From NCBI GenBank assembly GCA_947568835.1, contig OX387609.1, forward strand, positions 13,199,708 through 13,263,707: a DNA stretch of 64,000 nucleotides, written 5' to 3'. Under the pieces are notes generated by a model that did not search any database, was not told the origin of the DNA, and was given only the letters and a program-made list of their open reading frames with translations. Below, piece by piece: positions 10,701 to 25,700 of the stretch; the first letter of the stretch is position 1, and every line of letters starts with the position of its first letter. The translations under genes were made by a program, and so were the position numbers. Origin of the DNA: Protonemura montana. Lineage: Eukaryota > Arthropoda > Insecta > Plecoptera > Nemouridae.

Positions 10701-13700
10701 GTCTAGCTTCATCCGTTCTTATTATTATCATCTTGCAGACGCTGCGTTCTCTCAGCTGATAGCCGATAACCAGATCTTACAGCTGGGCGCGGTGGACATT
10801 CAAGACTCCAAGAAGTGGCCGACAAACATGCTTCGAATGCGTCTCGTGCCGAAAGTCAATGGCACGGCCAGACCCATCCTGTGTGGCAGGTTAGTTGAGT
10901 TGACTGCATCTTGATGCATCTTGATCTGCTCATTTGGAGCTCATTTGGAAAAATCTAAATCACCATTCAAATGGGAATGATTGCTCAGAAACAGCTGTTG
11001 TGGGCTTTTTCAGAGATTTTCGAATGGGTTTTCATTGAACCAAAAAACCCTTGATCAGAACCTATGAGGCTGTTGCAGCTGGTGCTTCTATATAAGAGTC
11101 AACCCACAGTTTACATAGCGCACAAGGATCTTAAAACTTCGTTATCATTTGGGACTGCACACAATTGACTTAGTAATAAGCACAAGTATAGCACACAAGG
11201 ATCTTAAAACTTGGTTATCATATAGGACTGCACACAATTGACATAGCAATAAGCACAAGCATAGCACACAAGGATCTTAAAACTTGGTTATCATATGGGA
11301 CTGTACACAATTGACATAGCAATAAGCACAAGCATAGCACACAAGGATCTTGAAACTTGGTTATCATATGGGACTGCACACAATTGACATAGCAATAAGC
11401 ACAAGCATAGCACACAAGGATCTTAATACTTGGTTATCATATGGGACTGCACACAATTGACATAGCAATAAGCACAAGCTTAGCACACAAGGATCTTGAA
11501 ACTTGGTTATCATATGGGACTGCACACAATTTACATAGCAATAAGCACAAGCATAGCACACGAGGATCTTAAAACTTGGTTATCATATGGGACTGCACAC
11601 AATTGACATAGCAATAAGCACAAGCTTAGCACACAAGGATCTTGAAACTTGGTTATCATATGGGACTGCACACAATTTACATAGCAATAAGCACAAGCAT
11701 AGCGCACAAGGATCTTAAAACTTGGTTATCATATAGGACTGCACACAATTGACAAAGCAATAAGCACAAGCATAGCACACAAGGATCTTAAAACTTGGTT
11801 ATCATATGGGACTGCACACAATTGACATAGCAATAAGCACAAGCATAGCACACAAGGATCTTAAAACTTGGTACATAGAATACAGCTTACATAGAATTTA
11901 TAAAGTTTGAACAAGTAATCTCCCAATGTGATTTAATTACGTCAACCAATCACAGAGCATTACCCTAGGAAGCTTGCTGATGTCAAGATGCTGAAAGCCA
12001 AGAGTCTACTCCAGCTGATGGTGAGGTTGGCTGTGACTAACACTATCCCACCGGGCTGCCACCACGAACTCGAGGAACTGCTGCTGCGCTGCAAGGAACG
12101 GTTCCCGGGAACACGGTTCTTGGTGGTCGCAGACATTCGCAATGCATTCGGTTCAGTCGATTATCAGTTGATGGCACAGATTTGTGATAAAATTGGGCTC
12201 GATTACTTTCAAGGTGAGGAATGTTTTCTGGCTTGCACCAATTGTTGAACATTTTGTTTGCTAGTTTTTGTATGTTTTGTTTGATGGCTTTTTATTTGTT
12301 ATTTCTTCGAAAGCTTACTTTGCTTTACATCGCTGTCGTTATCACGGAATTATAAAATGTATGATATTCAACTCAATGATTGTAATGGTTCTATTTTTGA
12401 GCCGTTCTCAATTGGTTAGTGCATAGGTTCCCAAGCATCCGTGAAGATGGGGGGGGGGGGGGGGGGTCTATGAAAGATGAAAATACCAGGCAAGAGGTGC
12501 ACAGGGGAAGAAAGTTTGGGTACCGATGGGTTAGAGCAACACCTGCGATGGGTGAAGATCAGGGTTCGAGACCTTGTTTGGGTATCAATTTTTGAGATGT
12601 GTTTAATAATAAAATGGTAATGGCTGTTTTAGAGCCATTTTCCCAGTCATGTCCTTGGCTCTGATCCTTGCCTGCCTGTTCCCTCCTAGCCTTCCTGGAC
12701 CCTGCATATTGATATTTGGGACTGCTTTCCCTAGGTCTGGTTGCTAAGGGTCCTACGCTGTTGATCCAGACATGAACTTAGCAACTGCTTTACAGAGTTA
12801 CCCTTCCATTCTAACCAAGCACCCGAGTTAGAATGGTTCATAGACTCATGTCTACTTAATCTAAACTTAGCACTAGTTTTGACAAAATCTATTTGAACTG
12901 AGTATTGAATGCTAAGTGAAGAACAACTAAATTTCCCAATGTTTTGTAACTTGTACCTGTTACTGTATCAAGATCTGCTTTAACCCTTGATAAAGTAACA
13001 GGAGCAAGTTATGAAACGTCGGGAAATTTAGTTGTTCTTCACTTAGCATTCAAAACCCAGTTTTAAATAGTTTTTGTAAAAGCACCGAAGTGTTTATACC
13101 CTTTGTTGCAATGCTAAAACACTGTTAACAGTGAAATTAACCTGTAAACTGCAACTTGTTCCAGATAAAACTCTGACTCAGAAATACCTGGTGAAGAAAA
13201 CACGGGAAGGCAGGAAAGTGAACGTTATCGAAACTATCTTCAAGGATGGAACACTTTCTCCCACCCGCGATAAATCTCAAGGGTGGACGGTCGTTGGCTC
13301 CATTGTAAGTCGCTTTTCTTTCAATTTTATTTTTAAGTACGGAGGATGGTTTTCTTGTTTAACTCTGGGAGAGTTTAATTTGAAATTAAATGAACGATCA
13401 TATTGTTATTAGTGCACAAAACTCTTGAAGATATTCACATCTCAGATTTCTTTAAAACACAAAATTTGTTAGCCAAGCCATGAAACTTACAAAAGGATAA
13501 GTTTGAAAGTTTTATGCCTCCAAGTTTAGGAGATTTGACCTTCCAAAGCAAAGATCTTTGAGCGGTTCTTAGTTATCACCGATATCTAAAGAACTATTCA
13601 AGTTACAGACCTGCGGTTGTCAGCGTTGGAAAGAGCATTAAAAACTGAGTTGGATATACTCTGAAAATTTCGGAAAACTCAAGTCTTAGATACACTTTTT

Positions 13701-16700
13701 ACTCCTATGTTTTTTGCAACAACCTTTGCAAAAATCTTTACCTTAAAAAATTCATTGAAATTTTTAGGATTCATTCCTGACAGATGTTTATTTTCAGCTG
13801 TTAAATTTGACCGTTGGGATTTCATAGGGTCACGAAAAAAAAATCCACTGTTCGACATGCGTCAAAGATGCATTGTTTTTGCCAACAATTGACCTTTTTC
13901 AAGCGTATTTCTTTGCTCCTATATTCTAATATCGAGTCGAAACTATAAAAAAACTTGGTTCTTGAATCTATCCTGACTGGTGCAAAATAGTATATTTGGC
14001 AATTTGTATGTTATTGAGAGAATACAATATGCCACATGAATAATACATTTTGAAATAAAACCGATTCCTAAAAGCCGCTTTACCATGGCCTCAATATTTC
14101 CTTTCCCACCCGAACGGTTTGGCATGTTGGAAACACCAATTCTCGTTAGATCACCGAAGTTAAGCAACACAGCGCTGAGTCAGGTATTGGATGGGTGACC
14201 ATCATATACATGACCAGTTCTGTTCGGGAGAGAGGTTGGTGGGGTGAAAGTTAGTACAGCAACTTAACTCGCCTTGCTTATCAACCTCTCGACAGCATGG
14301 ATTTGCGGAGGAATCCTGTTGTTGGCCTTGTACTGTTCTTTGGAAGGGACGTTGAGCCGGTGGTCCCCTTAGTCTTCGACAGGAGTAAGCTACGTGCCGG
14401 CACCGTGTTTCCCCTCCTCCCTTCTAGGCTAGGTTAGGTTCATCATCATCCTCATCATCATCCACTCATTCACCGACGCCATTAGACCAGTGCCGCATGG
14501 CCAGTTGTCAAAACAGTGCATCGTTAAACACCACAAATAATAATAATAATATTTCCCGACACCCTGGCCTAACCTGACAGAAGTAACTCTGCAGCAGAGG
14601 AGCTTGTCAGGTGCCAGTAGTTTGCACTCAATGTGACTTGTTGTCCTTGGCCAGGACATTAGTGGTGACCACTTGAAGGACCTGCTGGAGTACGCCACTA
14701 AATCCTTCTCGAGAGTCGAGATGCAGTACGGTTCGAGACAATTTCAACTGGAAGCCGGTCTGCCACAAGGTGAGTCATGTCGTCACCATACTTTGCCATT
14801 TGAAACAGAACTCTGAGTTGCTAAGCTGTCTTCGTCGTGTGAAACATTCAACTATAACTTGGCTTCTGTACCAATACAATCCTTCACTTGGCTAGTTGCA
14901 AGGTTGGTACTGGACATTTCCACCAGTCAACACAACTATTTTGTTGGTGTAAGCATAGTAAGCACAGGAAGCATAAGAAGCATAGTAAGCATATGATGTA
15001 TCAAAATGAGAATGTACATAATCTGGTTTTGCAAAAAACTATTGACGGAAAACAAAGACAAATACAAATAGTTGCAGAACTTGTCGAAATTAGGGATGAT
15101 GGTAGCCTGTAATAGTTCTCATGTTGAGTCAACGTTTGGGCTGAACTTGTAGACCAAATGCAGCCTAAATTTAGCCCAAATGTGGCCCAAAGTTAGCCCA
15201 AAAGTAGCTCAAATGTAGGCCAAATGTTGCTCGAAATGTATGATGTGTGGCACATTTTGTTGATATTGTTTATTGTCATTTGTGCATCGTGTGTAAAACA
15301 TGACATGTTGATACGTATGCTACGAGTTATTACATCGAGTGTAGTGAGAATGTCATGTGTTGCAGGTTGCCTGTTGTCCCCTCTGTTCTGTCAGCTGTAC
15401 TACGCTGCAATGGACGCCAAGCACCTTGCCAAGTTCTCTCATCTCGGCATCTTGGTTCGAGCCGTCGACGACTATCTCTTCGTCACCGACGACGTCAAGC
15501 TGGCCAACGAGTGAGTCATTTAACAAAAACTATTTGAAATGGGTTTTGAATGATAAGTAAAGGACAAATAAATTTCCCGAAGTTTCGTAACATGTACTAG
15601 TACATGTCTATACACATAATTAGTTAGTAAAAAATGCCAATGGGTTTGGGATTTTATTTTAGAAAATACAAAAACATTAGTTTTTGAGTTATTGACCCTG
15701 ATTATTTTGTTTAGATGCATTTAGGATGCCTGAACTAGGTAATTGTTGTAATTTTATGTGGTTTTTTGTTATCGGAAAATTGTCAGGACTGCTCTAACCC
15801 TTGAAGAAGTAACAGGTACAAGTTACGAAACGTTGAAAAATTTAGTTGTCCTTCACTAAGCATTTAAAACCCATTTCAAATAGTTTTTGTTGAAACTAGT
15901 GCTTAGGATAAATCAAGTAAACATGAGTCTAAAAACAATCAGAGACACATTTCTTCTGCTGCTAGTTTAATTTCTCTGTTTAGAAAACCTAAATAAACTT
16001 ACCAAAGCCCAGTTCCTTGCCAACTCTGTATGGCAGACATGTTAACTTAACATGCACAGAAATGTTTCTTCTTTCCCAGCATGAAATATCAATCAAACAA
16101 AATTCTTGGTGCTGTTTACCTAGACAACTGATTCCATAATGGCAAGATGGCTGCTCTCCTAATGTTTTACCAAATCGTGTTAATCTCTTTCATCGAACGC
16201 AGGTTCAAGCTCCGCATGGAGGCGGGATTCCCTGACTTCTGCTGCGAGATGAACAAGTCGAAGATGCAGACCACAGCACCTATAAGCTCCGCCCCCTCCG
16301 CCACGTCAAGCCCCGCCTCTTCTGTCACGTTCTGCGGAATCAACATCGACGCCGCCACATTCGGAGCCGAGCTGGACGTTAGCAGGCTCGTGCAGCGAAA
16401 CCTGGGGTCCACCACTGGAGTCAAACCACTACCACTGGGCTTCGAGCAGAGAATAGAGTGAGTTGTAGGGAGCTCCACCACTGGCTTGTGCAGCGAAACC
16501 TGGGGTCCACCACTGGAGTTAAACCACTACCACTGGGCTTCGAGCAGAGAATAGAGTGAGTTGTAGGCAGCTCCACCACTGGCTCGTGCAGCGAAACCTG
16601 GGGTCCACCACTGAAGTCAAACCAGGAGAAGGATGGAGAGTTTGGACTCCAATTTTTAGAGATTATTTGTGTTCCTTATTATAAAATACCCTGAAAATTG

Positions 16701-19700
16701 CAAGAGTTTGCAATTTAAATCAGATTTCACAGCAAGGAGAGTCAACTTCTCTTCAAAGGATGCTTGGAGTTCATGGGGTCAATGACCTGCTGTACTAGGG
16801 TGGGTTGGAAACTTTATTATAGGTTTATACCCTGACTTGTTTATCTAAACCCGGTGCCCCGTGAGTTGGAGAGCAATTACATGAAAAGTGTTCGGACCTG
16901 ATAACTAGTGGAAGTTGTGGTACTAGTGGAACTAGTGGAACTAGTGGAACTAGTGGAACTAGTGGAACTAGTGGAAGTTGTGGAACTAGTGGAACTAGTG
17001 GAACTAGTGGAACTAGTGGAACTAGTGGAACTAGTGGAACTAGTGGAAGTTGTGGAACTAGTGGAACTAGTGGAACTAGTGGAACTAGTGGAACTAGTGG
17101 AAGTTGTGGAACTAGTGGAACTAGTGGAACTAGTGGAAGTTGTGGAACTAGTGGAACTAGTGGAACTAGTGGAACTAGTGGAAGTTGTGGAACTAGTGGA
17201 AGTTGTGGAAGTTGTGGAACTAGTGGAACTAGTGGAACTAGTGGAACTAGTGGAACTAGTGGAAGTTGTGGTACTAGTGGAACTAGTGGAACTAGTGGAA
17301 CTAGTGGAACTAGTGGAAGTTGTGGAACTAGTGGAACTAGTGGAAGTTGTGGAACTAGTGGAACTAGTGGAAGTTGTGGAACTAGTGGAACTAGTGGAAC
17401 TAGTGGAACTAGTGGAACTAGTGGAACTAGTGGAACTAGTGGAAGTTGTGGAACTAGTGGAACTAGTGGAAGTTGTGGAACTAGTGGAACTAGTGGAAGT
17501 TGTGGAACTAGTGGAACTAGTGGAACTAGTGGAACTAGTGGAACTAGTGGAAGTTGTGGAACTAGTGGAACTAGTGGAACTAGTGGAACTAGTGGAAGTT
17601 GTGGAACTAGTGGAACTAGTGGAAGTTGTGGAACTAGTGGAACTAGTGGAACTAGTGGAAGTTGTGGAACTAGTGGAACTAGTGGAAGTTGTGGAACTAG
17701 TGGAACTAGTGGAACTAGTGGAACTAGTGGAAGTTGTGGAACTAGTGGAACTAGTGGAAGTTGTGGAACTAGTGGAACTAGTGGAACTAGTGGAAGTTGT
17801 GGAACTAGTGGAACTAGTGGAAGTTGTGGAACTAGTGGAACTAGTGGAAGTTGTGGAACTAGTGGAACTAGTGGAACTAGTGGAAGTTGTGGAACTAGTG
17901 GAACTAGTGGAACTAGTGGAACTAGTGGAACTAGTGGAAGTTGTGGAACTAGTGGAACTAGTGGAACTAGTGGAACTAGTGGAACTAGTGGAACTAGTGG
18001 AAGTTGTGGAACTAGTGGAACTAGTGGAAGTTGTGGAACTAGTGGAACTAGTGGAACTAGTGGAAGTTGTGGAACTAGTGGAACTAGTGGAACTAGTGGA
18101 AGTTGTGGAACTAGTGGAACTAGTGGAACTAGTGGAACTAGTGGAACTAGTGGAACTAGTGGAAGTTGTGGAACTAGTGGAACTAGTGGAAGTTGTGGAA
18201 CTAGTGGAACTAGTGGAACTAGTGGAACTAGTGGAAGTTGTGGAACTAGTGGAACTAGTGGAAGTTGTGGAACTAGTGGAACTAGTGGAACTAGTGGAAG
18301 TTGTGGAACTAGTGGAACTAGTGGAAGTTGTGGAACTAGTGGAACTAGTGGAAGTTGTGGAACTAGTGGAACTAGTGGAACTAGTGGAACTAGTGGAACT
18401 AGTGGAAGTTGTGGAACTAGTGGAACTAGTGGAAGTTGTGGAACTAGTGGAACTAGTGGAACTAGTGGAACTAGTGGAACTAGTGGAAGTTGTGGAACTA
18501 GTGGAACTAGTGGAAGTTGTGGAACTAGTGGAACTAGTGGAACTAGTGGAACTAGTGGAACTAGTGGAACTAGTGGAAGTTGTGGAACTAGTGGAACTAG
18601 TGGAAGTTGTGGAACTAGTGGAACTAGTGGAACTAGTGGAAGTTGTGGAACTAGTGGAACTAGTGGAAGTTGTGGAACTAGTGGAACTAGTGGAACTAGT
18701 GGAACTAGTGGAACTAGTGGAAGTTGTGGAACTAGTGGAACTAGTGGAAGTTGTGGAACTAGTGGAACTAGTGGAAGTTGTGGAACTAGTGGAACTAGTG
18801 GAACTAGTGGAAGTTGTGGAACTAGTGGAACTAGTGGAACTAGTGGAACTAGTGGAACTAGTGGAACTAGTGGAAGTTGTGGAACTAGTGGAACTAGTGG
18901 AAGTTGTGGAACTAGTGGAACTAGTGGAACTAGTGGAACTAGTGGAACTAGTGGAACTAGTGGAAGTTGTGGAACTAGTGGAACTAGTGGAAGTTGTGGA
19001 ACTAGTGGAACTAGTGGAACTAGTGGAAGTTGTGGAACTAGTGGAACTAGTGGAAGTTGTGGAACTAGTGGAACTAGTGGAACTAGTGGAACTAGTGGAA
19101 CTAGTGGAACTAGTGGAAGTTGTGGAACTAGTGGAACTAGTGGAAGTTGTGGAACTAGTGGAACTAGTGGAACTAGTGGAACTAGTGGAACTAGTGGAAC
19201 TAGTGGAAGTTGTGGAACTAGTGGAACTAGTGGAACCAGTGGAACTAGTGGAAGTTGTGGAAGTTGTGGAACTAGTGGAACTAGTGGAACTAGTGGAAGT
19301 TGTGGAACTAGTGGAACTAGTGGAACTAGTGGAACTAGTGGAACTAGTGGAACTAGTGGAAGTTGTGGAACTAGTGGAACTAGTGGAACTAGTGGAACTA
19401 GTGGAACTAGTGGAAGTTGTGGTACAAGTGGAACTAGTGGAACTAGTGGAACTAGTGGAACTAGTGGAACTAGTGGAACTAGTGGAACTAGTGGAACTAG
19501 TGGAAGTTGTGGTACTAGTGGAACTAGTGGAACTAGTGGAACTAGTGGAACTAGTGGAACTAGTGGAAGTTGTGGTACTAGTGGAACTAGTGGAAGTTGT
19601 GGAACTAGTGGAACTAGTGGAACTAGTGGAACTAGTGGAACTAGTGGAACTAGTGGAACTAGTGGAAGTTGTGGAACTAGTGGAACTAGTGGAAGTTGTG

Positions 19701-22700
19701 GAACTAGTGGAACTAGTGGAACTAGTGGAACTAGTGGAACTAGTGGAACTAGTGGAAGTTGTGGAACTAGTGGAACTAGTGGAACTAGTGGAACTAGTGG
19801 AAGTTGTGGAACTAGTGGAACTAGTGGAACTAGTGGAACTAGTGGAACTAGTGGAACTAGTGGAACTAGTGGAAGTTGTGGAACTAGTGGAAGTTGTGGA
19901 ACTAGTGGAACTAGTGGAAGTTGTGGAACTAGTGGAACTAGTGGAACTAGTGGAACTAGTGGAACTAGTGGAACTAGTTCAATACTCCTTATAAACTTCA
20001 TCTACGCTGCTTCCATTCTTCTTTCCTCCGTTCCATTCAAACTCCACAAACTACACCCAGACATTAAAATGGGTTTGTAATCCATTTTACATTTTAGAAC
20101 CTTACATTTCCATAACATAACTAAAATAAATACGACTCGGTGCATGCCACCGTATGACGCTGGTCTTGTTCTTCCAGCTAATGAAGTGGTTGGTCTCTGA
20201 GTTCTTGGTAACGTTAACAGCCATACACTTCCACGTGACACGCTTCCGTCACGACACGAACAACATGGTGTTCTTCCACAAGCCGGGGTGGATGAAGATC
20301 GAACGTAAGTACACTTCTTGTCTCGGCTGAAAGTAAGACTGCTTAGGTCAGGTTTTACCAAAATCTCGCCTCCTAGTTGAAGTGTTGGTTGAAACTATTG
20401 CCATGACGACTTCCAATCACATGCAGTGAAATTCAGATGTTTCTGCGAGCTAAAAATAGATTCAATTCTTTATCGATCTAATCTCAAAGATTCTTTCTCT
20501 ATAAAAATGTACTTTGTTCACTGAAATAAAGTAAATTATTCTTATTTTTGCGGAGTTAATTGGTTTTTATGGTGTTTCCACGCCGGAGCAGAAACCAGCA
20601 AGCGAAGGATGGAAAGGAAGCTAGCCTGGGAGAATGTGCGACTGAACCCCAGACCTCCCAATTCCTAGTTGTGTGGTCTACCAACTGAGCTATCCTGGCA
20701 CACAGATTCCAGCTTCGCTGGGTGGGATAAGAGATCCCCTCAAGGGAGAAGAGGCCGAGACGGCTCGTCATTACGAATTTTTTTGGCCATCCCTGTCCGG
20801 TCGCACATTTTTCTAGTCTAGCTTCATCCGTTCTTATTATTATCATCTTGCAGACGCTGCGTTCTCTCAGCTGATAGCCGATAACCAGATCTTACAGCTG
20901 GGCGCGGTGGACATTCAAGACTCCAAGAAGTGGCCGACAAACATGCTTCGAATGCGTCTCGTGCCGAAAGTCAATGGCACGGCCAGACCCATCCTGTGTG
21001 GCAGGTTAGTTGAGTTGACTGCATCTTGATGCATCTTGATCTGCTCATTTGGAGCTCATTTGGAAAAATCTAAATCACCATTCAAATGGGAATGATTGCT
21101 CAGAAACAGCTGTTGTGGGCTTTTTCAGAGATTTTCGAATGGGTTTTCATTGAACCAAAAAACCCTTGATCAGAACCTATGAGGCTGTTGCAGCTGGTGC
21201 TTCTATATAAGAGTCAACCCACAGTTTACATAGCGCACAAGGATCTTAAAACTTCGTTATCATTTGGGACTGCACACAATTGACTTAGTAATAAGCACAA
21301 GTATAGCACACAAGGATCTTAAAACTTGGTTATCATATAGGACTGCACACAATTGACATAGCAATAAGCACAAGCATAGCACACAAGGATCTTAAAACTT
21401 GGTTATCATATGGGACTGTACACAATTGACATAGCAATAAGCACAAGCATAGCACACAAGGATCTTGAAACTTGGTTATCATATGGGACTGCACACAATT
21501 GACATAGCAATAAGCACAAGCATAGCACACAAGGATCTTAATACTTGGTTATCATATGGGACTGCACACAATTGACATAGCAATAAGCACAAGCTTAGCA
21601 CACAAGGATCTTGAAACTTGGTTATCATATGGGACTGCACACAATTTACATAGCAATAAGCACAAGCATAGCACACGAGGATCTTAAAACTTGGTTATCA
21701 TATGGGACTGCACACAATTGACATAGCAATAAGCACAAGCTTAGCACACAAGGATCTTGAAACTTGGTTATCATATGGGACTGCACACAATTTACATAGC
21801 AATAAGCACAAGCATAGCGCACAAGGATCTTAAAACTTGGTTATCATATAGGACTGCACACAATTGACAAAGCAATAAGCACAAGCATAGCACACAAGGA
21901 TCTTAAAACTTGGTTATCATATGGGACTGCACACAATTGACATAGCAATAAGCACAAGCATAGCACACAAGGATCTTAAAACTTGGTACATAGAATACAG
22001 CTTACATAGAATTTATAAAGTTTGAACAAGTAATCTCCCAATGTGATTTAATTACGTCAACCAATCACAGAGCATTACCCTAGGAAGCTTGCTGATGTCA
22101 AGATGCTGAAAGCCAAGAGTCTACTCCAGCTGATGGTGAGGTTGGCTGTGACTAACACTATCCCACCGGGCTGCCACCACGAACTCGAGGAACTGCTGCT
22201 GCGCTGCAAGGAACGGTTCCCGGGAACACGGTTCTTGGTGGTCGCAGACATTCGCAATGCATTCGGTTCAGTCGATTATCAGTTGATGGCACAGATTTGT
22301 GATAAAATTGGGCTCGATTACTTTCAAGGTGAGGAATGTTTTCTGGCTTGCACCAATTGTTGAACATTTTGTTTGCTAGTTTTTGTATGTTTTGTTTGAT
22401 GGCTTTTTATTTGTTATTTCTTCGAAAGCTTACTTTGCTTTACATCGCTGTCGTTATCACGGAATTATAAAATGTATGATATTCAACTCAATGATTGTAA
22501 TGGTTCTATTTTTGAGCCGTTCTCAATTGGTTAGTGCATAGGTTCCCAAGCATCCGTGAAGATGGGGGGGGGGGGGGGGGGTCTATGAAAGATGAAAATA
22601 CCAGGCAAGAGGTGCACAGGGGAAGAAAGTTTGGGTACCGATGGGTTAGAGCAACACCTGCGATGGGTGAAGATCAGGGTTCGAGACCTTGTTTGGGTAT

Positions 22701-25700
22701 CAATTTTTGAGATGTGTTTAATAATAAAATGGTAATGGCTGTTTTAGAGCCATTTTCCCAGTCATGTCCTTGGCTCTGATCCTTGCCTGCCTGTTCCCTC
22801 CTAGCCTTCCTGGACCCTGCATATTGATATTTGGGACTGCTTTCCCTAGGTCTGGTTGCTAAGGGTCCTACGCTGTTGATCCAGACATGAACTTAGCAAC
22901 TGCTTTACAGAGTTACCCTTCCATTCTAACCAAGCACCCGAGTTAGAATGGTTCATAGACTCATGTCTACTTAATCTAAACTTAGCACTAGTTTTGACAA
23001 AATCTATTTGAACTGAGTATTGAATGCTAAGTGAAGAACAACTAAATTTCCCAATGTTTTGTAACTTGTACCTGTTACTGTATCAAGATCTGCTTTAACC
23101 CTTGATAAAGTAACAGGAGCAAGTTATGAAACGTCGGGAAATTTAGTTGTTCTTCACTTAGCATTCAAAACCCAGTTTTAAATAGTTTTTGTAAAAGCAC
23201 CGAAGTGTTTATACCCTTTGTTGCAATGCTAAAACACTGTTAACAGTGAAATTAACCTGTAAACTGCAACTTGTTCCAGATAAAACTCTGACTCAGAAAT
23301 ACCTGGTGAAGAAAACACGGGAAGGCAGGAAAGTGAACGTTATCGAAACTATCTTCAAGGATGGAACACTTTCTCCCACCCGCGATAAATCTCAAGGGTG
23401 GACGGTCGTTGGCTCCATTGTAAGTCGCTTTTCTTTCAATTTTATTTTTAAGTACGGAGGATGGTTTTCTTGTTTAACTCTGGGAGAGTTTAATTTGAAA
23501 TTAAATGAACGATCATATTGTTATTAGTGCACAAAACTCTTGAAGATATTCACATCTCAGATTTCTTTAAAACACAAAATTTGTTAGCCAAGCCATGAAA
23601 CTTACAAAAGGATAAGTTTGAAAGTTTTATGCCTCCAAGTTTAGGAGATTTGACCTTCCAAAGCAAAGATCTTTGAGCGGTTCTTAGTTATCACCGATAT
23701 CTAAAGAACTATTCAAGTTACAGACCTGCGGTTGTCAGCGTTGGAAAGAGCATTAAAAACTGAGTTGGATATACTCTGAAAATTTCGGAAAACTCAAGTC
23801 TTAGATACACTTTTTACTCCTATGTTTTTTGCAACAACCTTTGCAAAAATCTTTACCTTAAAAAATTCATTGAAATTTTTAGGATTCATTCCTGACAGAT
23901 GTTTATTTTCAGCTGTTAAATTTGACCGTTGGGATTTCATAGGGTCACGAAAAAAAAATCCACTGTTCGACATGCGTCAAAGATGCATTGTTTTTGCCAA
24001 CAATTGACCTTTTTCAAGCGTATTTCTTTGCTCCTATATTCTAATATCGAGTCGAAACTATAAAAAAACTTGGTTCTTGAATCTATCCTGACTGGTGCAA
24101 AATAGTATATTTGGCAATTTGTATGTTATTGAGAGAATACAATATGCCACATGAATAATACATTTTGAAATAAAACCGATTCCTAAAAGCCGCTTTACCA
24201 TGGCCTCAATATTTCCTTTCCCACCCGAACGGTTTGGCATGTTGGAAACACCAATTCTCGTTAGATCACCGAAGTTAAGCAACACAGCGCTGAGTCAGGT
24301 ATTGGATGGGTGACCATCATATACATGACCAGTTCTGTTCGGGAGAGAGGTTGGTGGGGTGAAAGTTAGTACAGCAACTTAACTCGCCTTGCTTATCAAC
24401 CTCTCGACAGCATGGATTTGCGGAGGAATCCTGTTGTTGGCCTTGTACTGTTCTTTGGAAGGGACGTTGAGCCGGTGGTCCCCTTAGTCTTCGACAGGAG
24501 TAAGCTACGTGCCGGCACCGTGTTTCCCCTCCTCCCTTCTAGGCTAGGTTAGGTTCATCATCATCCTCATCATCATCCACTCATTCACCGACGCCATTAG
24601 ACCAGTGCCGCATGGCCAGTTGTCAAAACAGTGCATCGTTAAACACCACAAATAATAATAATAATATTTCCCGACACCCTGGCCTAACCTGACAGAAGTA
24701 ACTCTGCAGCAGAGGAGCTTGTCAGGTGCCAGTAGTTTGCACTCAATGTGACTTGTTGTCCTTGGCCAGGACATTAGTGGTGACCACTTGAAGGACCTGC
24801 TGGAGTACGCCACTAAATCCTTCTCGAGAGTCGAGATGCAGTACGGTTCGAGACAATTTCAACTGGAAGCCGGTCTGCCACAAGGTGAGTCATGTCGTCA
24901 CCATACTTTGCCATTTGAAACAGAACTCTGAGTTGCTAAGCTGTCTTCGTCGTGTGAAACATTCAACTATAACTTGGCTTCTGTACCAATACAATCCTTC
25001 ACTTGGCTAGTTGCAAGGTTGGTACTGGACATTTCCACCAGTCAACACAACTATTTTGTTGGTGTAAGCATAGTAAGCACAGGAAGCATAAGAAGCATAG
25101 TAAGCATATGATGTATCAAAATGAGAATGTACATAATCTGGTTTTGCAAAAAACTATTGACGGAAAACAAAGACAAATACAAATAGTTGCAGAACTTGTC
25201 GAAATTAGGGATGATGGTAGCCTGTAATAGTTCTCATGTTGAGTCAACGTTTGGGCTGAACTTGTAGACCAAATGCAGCCTAAATTTAGCCCAAATGTGG
25301 CCCAAAGTTAGCCCAAAAGTAGCTCAAATGTAGGCCAAATGTTGCTCGAAATGTATGATGTGTGGCACATTTTGTTGATATTGTTTATTGTCATTTGTGC
25401 ATCGTGTGTAAAACATGACATGTTGATACGTATGCTACGAGTTATTACATCGAGTGTAGTGAGAATGTCATGTGTTGCAGGTTGCCTGTTGTCCCCTCTG
25501 TTCTGTCAGCTGTACTACGCTGCAATGGACGCCAAGCACCTTGCCAAGTTCTCTCATCTCGGCATCTTGGTTCGAGCCGTCGACGACTATCTCTTCGTCA
25601 CCGACGACGTCAAGCTGGCCAACGAGTGAGTCATTTAACAAAAACTATTTGAAATGGGTTTTGAATGATAAGTAAAGGACAAATAAATTTCCCGAAGTTT

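Larger units (their letters stand above)
9864..19978 (+). repeat. Tandem-duplicated TERT block, copy 1 (exons 5-11 plus satellite array 1)
   Basis: A unit of 10115 bp, from intron 4 at about 9864 to the end of the first satellite array. The next bases, 19979 onward (tcaatactcc), restart the same sequence. The junction shares two or three bases (TT or TTC) between the array end (actagtt) and the intron (ccttcaatac). Confidence 0.9.

Noticed and set aside
11218..11561. Overlapping 65-codon minus-strand frames
   Set aside because: They repeat every 146 bp, which is two units of the 73-bp intronic minisatellite.
14115..14225. Functional 5S rRNA gene
   Set aside because: Only the middle of 5S is recognisable, with many changes, and it is joined to a conserved SINE tail that recurs at 9048 and 440.
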